64,000 nucleotides of DNA from Eumeta japonica (lineage: Eukaryota; Arthropoda; Insecta; Lepidoptera; Psychidae): NCBI GenBank assembly GCA_005406025.1, contig BGZK01000092.1:496001-560000 (forward strand). Direction: 5' to 3'. The translations under genes were made by a program, and so were the position numbers. The notes under the pieces are model-generated. The model was not told the DNA's origin and made no database searches. It worked only from the letters and a program-made list of their open reading frames with translations. Below are positions 56,799-64,000 of this stretch, one piece after another (within the stretch, counting starts at the first letter, position 1; each line of letters opens with the position of its first letter).

Positions 56799-59204
56799 AA
56801 AATATCGGCCCTTCTTTTACCTCGAACACATCATTCATTTTTATCGTGTGCTATTGTTTCGACGGTTATACACAAACTTCTTTTTTTGTAAGCTGTATAA
56901 ATTTTGTATGTACTTGGTGAAGAAAGAAAATTATTATTTCTAGAAACTATTCCTATTAGACCATTGGAATAAGAATGGGATCTCATTCCTGATTTTTGGT
57001 AAGAAATAACATTTATTAGAATCATAACATAAGCAAATGTTACATAAATGGAAAAAAATGTATTACTAGTCACAACTAATACTTATTTTGGCAACGTCAT
57101 ATTTTTTTTTTTTGCTAACTCACTCGAACGCACCCTCAAAATACGGCCCTGCAATATCATAATTCCATGGAATTTATTTACACTAATTACGTAATTTTTA
57201 CAATCACGCCATTATTTTATATGCATTTATATTACTAATATCATTATTATACTTAGAAGTAAACAAAATTACTTTCTGTTATTTTGCTACTTTATAACTT
57301 CTTCATTGAAAAATTCCCAAACGCAATCACTATCCTCCCAACTAACTTTTGCCATAATTTAAAATTACTGCACATTTTTCTGATAAATTTTAGAACTAGA
57401 ACTAGTAGAAATAAAACAATATACCTGGATTCACTTTGTAACTAATAAATGGATTTTTGTGATAAAAATCCTCTGTAACACGCACATATGCTTTGGACGC
57501 AAATTTTCCGTAGAACGCAACAAAGAAATATCTGCGAAGCGACACTTTTTCTAGAGCCTTAAAAATAAAGGTTGAAATTGATTGTATTTGGTACCGTAAT
57601 ACCTACCGACAAATATGGCACTTCCATAAGAGCGCGCGCCTTCTCGAGGACTATAAGAACAAGCAGATAAGCGCTTTTTAAAGAAAGGACATATTTTTTT
57701 CTCGTCTACATGAAAGATACCCATAATGGAAATAAAGAATTAATAGGGGTCGTGTATTAAATGGTTAAAATATCTATTTTTCATTTTATGTATTATAATG
57801 ACAATTTCTCGACATGTTCCAGTGTAAATGCGGCCAAGACGTCAAGACAGTATAAATATAATTCTATAAACTGTAATCCCCAATGCGGGCCGAATGCGCT
57901 TGCGTCGGCGCTGGCTCGTGATACTGTTGATTTCATTGCTATCGTGAACAATAAACAATACAGTGTATATGGAAATAAGCAGAGCGAACAAAAAAAATTG
58001 TAAACAAGGACGTTCATTTTGTTGTCAGATAGAGTTATCGATGTTTGTGGTTTGTACGAGCAATTGTTTTAGACGTACTTACCTGTTTCATAAACACATT
58101 TTAACTCACAGTTTCAATTGTAACTTCGTTTAAATATGACCTATATAAGTATAAAATATTAAAAATATTTCGTATGAAAGTTCGAATGGAATTTTGACAT
58201 AAATCGGTTTTTAGTTTATAAATAATCATTTGCTTTCTATAATTATTTTATGTTACATCCGCACAACCCTCTTCGATGACCTAATGATTTGAAATGGTAT
58301 TTTTTGCTATTATTTACCAAAAAAATAGTTTTTTTCTTGAACGTTAGATGCCTGGTGAAATCGTTTAGAAATCGTACAGGCTTCAACTACTAGCCTAAGT
58401 GGCATTAATGAACGTTATAAATGCTGTTTAACTAATTCTTGTACTGATAAAGGTTGTATATAATAGTGCTGTGGCTAGCTGTATAGCAGCTGCAACTCAA
58501 AAAACGACCCACGATAACTCAACTCTAATGACAATATATTATGTACGATCGCTGTATAATAGTACAATAGAGCTTGAAGGGTGGTAGGTATGAGTTATGG
58601 TACTGCGTAAGGGCTAATAAAGGTCTTCGTGGCGCAACACAAGCGATTTTACTATAAATTATATTATTTATACTACCGTTGTGGACGTTTGAGTCATTTT
58701 CTTGTTATATTTTTTTTTCCAATTTTATTAAGGGAAAAGCGTGGTGCATTTACAATCGTGTGACTATATAGTGTTAGTACAATACTTATCTTGTGTACTA
58801 ATTGGTTCACATACTGAGGAGACTGTATTAAAATGCAACGCCATATTTACTATCGGAACTATTAGTTTTCATCTTATCTGTCATATCACCTGTGTATTTT
58901 TTTTTTTTGGTTTTGCTAAAAACGTACATGTAAATTTGCGACAGTATTATTACTTTTACAAGATTTTAAGTTTTATTAGTGTATATTATTATCGACAAAA
59001 ACATTTGATAAGTAAGAAAATTGGATATTGTTGAATTGTGATGAGAATAAAAACGAAAGTAAACTGTGAGAAAAATATAACCTATTTAATTGAATAATGG
59101 CGTTTATGGTGAACAAGAATTTCGACCATCCCCCTCTTCAGACAATAAGGATGCTTGAAAATCTCAACATTCTACTACAGATGCTACAAAGGTAGTATAG
59201 TAGA
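56799..59204. other. AT-rich non-coding stretch
   Basis: 2.4 kb with no identifiable gene. 57820-57930 is a small GC-richer patch (GCGGGCCGAATGCGCTTGCG). The 97-codon plus frame at 58741 is hydrophobic and AT-driven; unsupported. Confidence 0.4.
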
Positions 59205-59547
59205 CAGCGCCGAGTTAGGGGTATGGCAGGTAGAGCGGTTGCTCTAAACACCATTATAGGGGCGCTAAAAAACCAAATGCGAAAGACAATTTTCAGCAAA
59301 AAATTAAATTTGGATGTTGCTTTCGGTAAGACATAGAACAGTGTTACTTACTATACTTAAAGCTACTTAATTTAATTTAAGCTCATTATGTGTTGCTGTT
59401 TGCAATAAAAACTTATTTTGAAAAATTACCAATTATTATTTACTTATCATGAAGCCGAATTATAAATTCTGGAAATCCGAATTCGGCCACTCGAGGGCGC
59501 TGAAAAACAATCTCGCTCCACCCTGATCAGAGCTAGGGCCGGCGCTG
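59205..59547. mobile_element. Possible 343-bp TIR element
   Basis: CAGCGCCGAGTTAGGGG on the left and, inverted, CAGCGCCGGCCCTAG on the right, each followed by a CAGG..GAGCG box at similar distance. Flanking octamers ATAGTAGA and ATACTAAC match at five of eight, so support for the duplication is weak. Confidence 0.4.
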
Positions 59548-59639
59548 ATACTAACTATATTAAGTGCTGTAAGTCAGTTAATTTTACAAATTTCATAGGT
59601 TAAAGATCCTTAATTATTATATTGAAGTTTTAGAATCCC

Positions 59640-61060
59640 TTCTCGGACTTGTCCTGAGCACTCCTATCGTATCTGGTCGGAACAAATTTCCGTACCTGGA
59701 AAATGCAAGCACTGAGCTCGTTTGTGGCGGCGAGGTTCGCTACCCATCACGCCTAGTTCCTGGAGGGGAAAAACGGGGACTAAAGAATTCCGTTTCGGTA
59801 CTGTAAATGTATGTGAAGGTACGGATGATAAAATTGATAATGTCTGCGAGCAGATGAAAGACCGGTGATTGATATTTTACGCGTGAATGAGACTAAAAGG
59901 AAAGATAGCGGTGGGACCATCAAACACGGAATAGTGGAGTCTTATTTGCCTGGTGTTGACCAGAGCCAACGAGGATACCTGGGTGTTAGCTTCATCCTAT
60001 CAAAAAGATTATATATATGAAAAAGACATATGAGAGAAATGTGGCCAAAACGAAAGGATAGCGACGTTGGGTGATTTTAATGGCTGGGGGGAGGTGTATA
60101 GCGGGATGGATATGAGAAAGTCTTAAGGTAAATTCGGAGATGAAAAAGTGAATGAAAATGGTGATTGTCTTCTCCTACCTCGTTAAAAGTTTAACTTGGC
60201 GTGTCTAACGTTATATTTGACCACAGAAGGACACACGCATGTTCTGGAGAAAACCAAAGTATGATAGACTTTATAATTGTGAATGATTAGTTAAGATGCA
60301 AAATTGTGGATACGAGAGTGTACCGTGGCGTTAACTTTAATACAGACTACATCTCAGTGGTCAGTCGAATTAAGGTTTTATGCCAGCGTTGGCAACACCA
60401 TACAAAAATGGTCACTACGGAGCTAGAACGAATAAAAATTGGTAAGCTTCAGGATCAAAATGTAATATATGAGTATATAGAGAGATTGCAATATAGTTTG
60501 AGTGAAATCAAACAGTATGAATGTTTAGAACTTGACGAATTATGGAAGGTGACGAAATCTGTATTAGTAGATGAAGCAAAAAAGGTATGTGGAGTGAATA
60601 AGAGAACAAATGTTAGTAAGAAAGACAATGAATGGTCGAATTTCGAAGTGAGAAAAGTAGTCAGTGAGAATGTAAAGAATGTAAAGAAAGGACAGTAAGA
60701 AAGAAAAGCCAAAAGGAGTTGAAAGTGCATAAAAATATGCAAAAATGAGAGTTAAATGACACATAAAAAGAAAAAATAATAAAATAAAAGGACTCTGTGA
60801 TAGGAGATTCTCGGGTAAATTCCAGGCAAACTAAAAACTTTTCTGGAATATAGTGAAAAAGGCCCGAAATGATTCCGAGACATGGTGTATAAATGTGATT
60901 AGAGACGGTCACAGATGTTTACTGAATGAGGATAGTCTTGCTAACGAGCGCTGGATGAATAATTTCGAAACTGTTTGTGTGTGTGAGGATACAGTTGCAG
61001 ATAACAATGTACCTGCAACTGATTATATAATTGTTGATGAAAAAAATTGGGTGTGTGTAC
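59640..61060 (+). pseudogene. Decayed RTE-like LINE: endonuclease domain and linker
   Basis: Frames with frequent stops keep the order of an apurinic-type endonuclease. FRFGTVNV comes near 59800, GDFNGW at 60070-60087 (the GDFN catalytic box), then SMIDFIIVND near 60258 and DTRVYRGVNFNTDY at 60306. From here one frame is open to 60698 (130 codons), giving the SRIKVLCQRW linker. After a frameshift, frame 60853-61197 has WMNNFETV near 60952, matching the RWxxYFExL linker ahead of the reverse transcriptase. The polymerase itself is absent: similarity ends near 61055. Upstream 59640-59760 may be 5' UTR. Relatives are often annotated as craniofacial development protein 2-like. It cannot be active. 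Confidence 0.65.
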
Positions 61061-61174
61061 TTATGTACGCGCGTGAGAAGTTATACTTCTTTGGCATCAT
61101 TAAAAACGAGCCCAAACTCGATGGGGTTTCGTCGTTTAATTACGGAGTTCCTATGACCACCTTCCAGCTCCATC

Positions 61175-61206
61175 AGCTCTATATCATAATAACATGATAT
61201 AGAGCT
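61175..61206. repeat. Hairpin, 13-bp perfect arms
   Basis: AGCTCTATATCAT at 61175-61187 pairs exactly with 61194-61206 across AATAAC. The left arm text (CTCTATATCATAA) is then repeated directly at 61205, and a CATGCAT..ATGCATG palindrome follows. Confidence 0.9.
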
Positions 61207-61429
61207 CTATATCATAACAATCATGCATTTATACATGCATGCAAAATTACATTTAAATTTCAAAAATTCTACATTCATTCGAATGTCGAATTCGAATTTC
61301 GAATTCAAAGCGGGCAGCTTCAACGTGTTAATTTTGTGTCACCCTGTAACACAATTTTCGGTTACACAATCTTAAAATTTAACTCTCATCATTTTTTCAT
61401 AACGCGCCTAAAGAAGTATAACTTCAAAA

Positions 61430-62140
61430 ATGGCTAAACGGAAACCTTATAATTTCGTCATGTCAGTCCGTCCGTATGTTACTCAAAAACTATAAGAGGT
61501 ACATTAATTAAATTCGGAATATGGGTATGTTGTGTAAGCCTTAATTAAGTGGTAAAATAACAATAAATATTTCTAGGTGGGCACTTTATACATGTACTAG
61601 AAGCTGAAAAATTTTTTTTCAGCGAAAACAATCTACGGCACATATTTCGACAACGCTTTTAAAAACACTAAGATTTTTAAGAAGTTTTTCGACTAATTGG
61701 AAAATTTCGGAAATAATGGTCCAAAAGTAGTACAAATTGTGTCCCCTCTTCTATTTTTAAACTGTACGTTCAAAAAATAGAAAAAAAATTACAAAGATAA
61801 CGCTTAATAAATACTTTAAATGAAAATTATTTTGTAGATCATCGGATATTCCGTTTTCGAGTTTTTTCCGAAAAACTACGCTTATCAACAATAGGACATA
61901 AGTGCCATGAAGATACCCTCTTTTGCTGGTGCACTTTAATTTACTCTAGTTTCAAAGTAATAATCGACACACCTACTTGTTTCTCTAGTTATAGCGACTA
62001 AAGCGCTATTCTGTGCAGGAAACATGGAAAAACTTAACAACGTGGTTTTTTCTTCTTTAGTGCATTTCTTTGTAGTGACGCCTTCGGAACCCTGCAGTGA
62101 GTATGGTCCGATTTGCTCTTGGTTGCTTTTTTTGTATTAT
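61430..62140 (+). repeat. Dispersed repeat family G, copy 3 (longest)
   Basis: Opens with CCTTATAATTTCGTCATGTC and GTCCGTCCGTATG, continues through GAAGCTGAAAAATTTTTTTT, GTCCCCTCTTC, AAGTGCCATGAAGATACCC and CACACCTACTTGTTTCTC, and ends with GGAACCCTGCAG. Landmarks match 54500-54930 directly and 1720-2250 inverted. Confidence 0.75.
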
Positions 62141-62720
62141 ATGCAAGAAGTGTATCTATCTGCGACGTGTAAGAATGGATGTGATTATATACTTATACCT
62201 CTTAATATTAAATAAATGCTCGAAGTTAATCAACACCATTTATCAATATATTTAATTTTATGCTACTCAGTTATAAAGTAAAAAATTGACGAGCACCAGG
62301 TAGGTCTTGAAAAGAGATTTTGTAGAATGTATATTTGGAAAACAAATTGTGTAGCTTGTGTAATTGTAATCCCACAATTCGTATTAAATACAAATTATTA
62401 GATAAATCACGCTTATTATATAATGCCAACGACTAGTAATTTTGGTCTAATTTTTTTCAATTAAGTTTTAAGGAACGAAAGCAGATTTGGGGTCATTTAC
62501 ATAATTTTATTGTACAGTGAAATGAAATTGACAGCGGACAATCGCTGTTGATATTTAGGCTAAGCCACGTTCGTTTACCAATGTTGGAGTAAAACTGACT
62601 CGTGATATATGTAGAGAATATCTGTAAAGGTAATCTTTTAGTCAAAACATGAAAATGTATAGAGAACCTCTACAACATGAGTGCGCACAAACACGCGCCC
62701 ATGCGTCATAAACGGGAACT
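62141..62720. other. AT-rich non-coding stretch
   Basis: Nothing identifiable. Confidence 0.4.
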
Positions 62721-62782
62721 TCAAATGTACATATATGTACATTTGATATATCAGCATATACGCTATAGCGTATATGCTGATA
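62721..62782. repeat. Two adjoining perfect palindromes (26 and 34 bp)
   Basis: 62721-62746 (TCAAATGTACATA and its complement) and 62749-62782 (TATCAGCATATACGCTA and its complement), no loops, two bases apart. Confidence 0.97.
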
Positions 62783-63164
62783 CACAGAACGCAAAAAGTA
62801 CAAGCATATATCATAGTCGGAGAAAAGAGAATGACAGATATATCTCTTTCCATATTCACCTATTAGTTTAACATGTGCATTTACTTTTTATCTAACTTTA
62901 AAAGCATTTCATTTTATTACTTATTTATTTAAATTATTTACTCGTTCAAATATATTTCACATTTATTCAAAAGCTAGATTTAATTACACTTTAAACAGAA
63001 TTAAAAATTAATTTCGGATCGTAATAAGGTGTACATGGAATGAGGCAGATTGAATCCTGTAAAAAAGTGAAAAAAAAATGTATAGACACACTTATGTTCT
63101 ATTTTTGTTATGCATTAAATAGAGAAAATGTACATTTCAAAGTTTATCGTCTACGAACTCTCTT
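62783..63164. other. AT-rich non-coding stretch
   Basis: Nothing identifiable. Confidence 0.4.
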
Positions 63165-63210
63165 CAAACTTTCATAAAAACGGATATTAATACGTTTTGA
63201 TGAAAGTTTG
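63165..63210. repeat. Inverted repeat, 17-bp arms, one mismatch
   Basis: CAAACTTTCATAAAAAC pairs with 63194-63210 (one A/C difference) across a 12-base loop. Confidence 0.85.
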
Positions 63211-63289
63211 ATTATGATATCGGTCACGCCGGTATGAAGATCGATGCGGTTCATCAATTTAAGCAATAAAATCGTCTTCGCCAATTCCT

Positions 63290-63470
63290 AGAAAGGAATT
63301 TCGTGAGGGTATTTATTGCGCGACGCTGACAGCCGGCGATGCGGGCGCGCGGCCGGGCAATAAATCAAAATGGCGGCGGTATATTGATGTGCTGTTATTT
63401 ATGGCGAGACACGTCCGCGGCCGACCGCCGGCGCGCTCGGCCCACCGGATAAAAACCTAACGGCTTGCGA
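63290..63470. promoter_or_regulatory. GC-rich island with AAAATGGCGGCGGT, candidate conserved element
   Basis: GCGACGCTGACAGCCGGCG, then AATAAATCAAAATGGCGGCG, TTATTTATGGCGAGACACG and CGGCCGACCGCCGGCGCGC. Two GCCAT cores (on minus) and an AT-rich centre in a CG-dense frame. Shares ATGGCGGCGGT with 9150-9330. Confidence 0.45.
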
Positions 63471-64000
63471 GACATTGTTAACTCCCACTTCTTACCTCAG
63501 AGCAAACCGATTGTGTTTGTGGGGATACTCGTATTGATTAGTGATATTTAACGGGTATGCGACATCTATTCGGCTAATTCCTAATCAAACGTCAAATTTA
63601 GATAATACATTAACCGGAGTTTTTCTTTAATAAAAAAGCCTATTAATTCGTATTCATGTATACTATTTCGCGAACTGACAACTATAATTTAACTGTCGTA
63701 GAACCGATTATGTTCAAAGTTTTACGTATTCGGTCATAAAATAACACACGTCTCATTGGGTATCGGTCTGCCACAGAGTAGAGATTTACGAAGCCTTGTT
63801 CTTGAGCAATCTTCAGCAATTCTGTATTAAAATTTATAACATTTAGGTATAATGGTATAATATTTAAAAACTCAATCATATTATATCCAGATAGACTCAG
63901 TATTAAAATACCAAACTTGTTATTTACTTCTTACCATTTATTTAGAAACTAAAATGCAATATACCATGAAATTAATTAAGTCGAGAAATTGAAAAAGTTT
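63471..64000. other. AT-rich non-coding end of window
   Basis: A 65-codon minus frame at 63682-63879 shows no motif. No gene called. Confidence 0.35.

Noticed and set aside
57640..59040. 97-codon plus frame at 58741-59034 as a membrane protein gene
   Set aside because: Hydrophobicity follows from T-rich codons, and no start context, splice signal or recognisable family supports it.
1..64000. CRISPR array, operons or phage genes
   Set aside because: No regularly spaced short repeats with unique spacers, no close-packed frames with ribosome binding sites. The repeat content and SINE/LINE/hAT remains are those of an insect nuclear genome.

Overview
This is AT-rich eukaryotic nuclear DNA, most likely from a moth or butterfly. 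It has no operons or bacterial-style gene packing, and open frames are short and scattered. It carries several dispersed repeat families that I recognise from memory as typical of Lepidoptera: the short repeat ending in a CCATGGGCGGTRGTGATC-like core, the ACTCGTTCGGAAGGCAGTTT family, a tRNA-derived SINE with a CACGTTAATCC core, and endogenous virga-like helicase relics. No intact multi-exon host gene can be supported. The window reads as a gene desert or a very long intron.

Layout. 0-0.8 kb: C-terminal part of an arthropod repeat-type protein of unknown function. 1.7-2.8 kb: dispersed repeats. 3.5-3.8 kb: first of about 20 GC/CpG-rich islands that stand out from the AT-rich background (others near 9.2, 11.4, 12.3, 14.5, 17.1, 18.4, 20-21, 23.5, 24.7, 32.4, 36.4, 40.4, 47.7, 49.8, 53.2, 54.1 and 63.3 kb). 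Several contain homeodomain-type TTAATTA/TAAT cores and are best read as candidate conserved non-coding or regulatory elements. 5.1-8.7 kb: a decayed endogenous RNA-virus-like segment (superfamily 1 helicase fragment, minus strand), split by a 2.08 kb hAT transposon that has a broken transposase, degenerate terminal inverted repeats and an exact 8-bp target duplication. 10.6-31 kb: mostly AT-rich filler with SINE and LINE 3' ends and three MITE-like elements. 32-36 kb: a reverse-transcriptase scrap and further repeats. 36.5-39.2 kb: a 2.7 kb foldback-like element with long inverted arms built from tandem units of about 150 bp. 41.4-42.3 kb: a relative of its central part. 43-52 kb: microsatellites, palindromes, degenerate hexamer arrays and SINEs. 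55.3-56.8 kb: an old hAT-like element holding a 5'-truncated R1-like LINE flanked by a 13-bp duplication. 59.2-62.1 kb: a small TIR element, a decayed RTE-like LINE (endonuclease domain), then a dispersed repeat seen twice elsewhere. 63.3 kb: a last GC-rich island.

Most recognisable coding matter is mobile or viral and broken by stops and frameshifts. The functional content, if any, is probably cis-regulatory. The least explained features are a set of perfect palindromes, several in adjacent pairs, the foldback-like element, and six scattered arrays with a degenerate six-base rhythm. Family assignments rest on recognition from memory, since no database search was possible.
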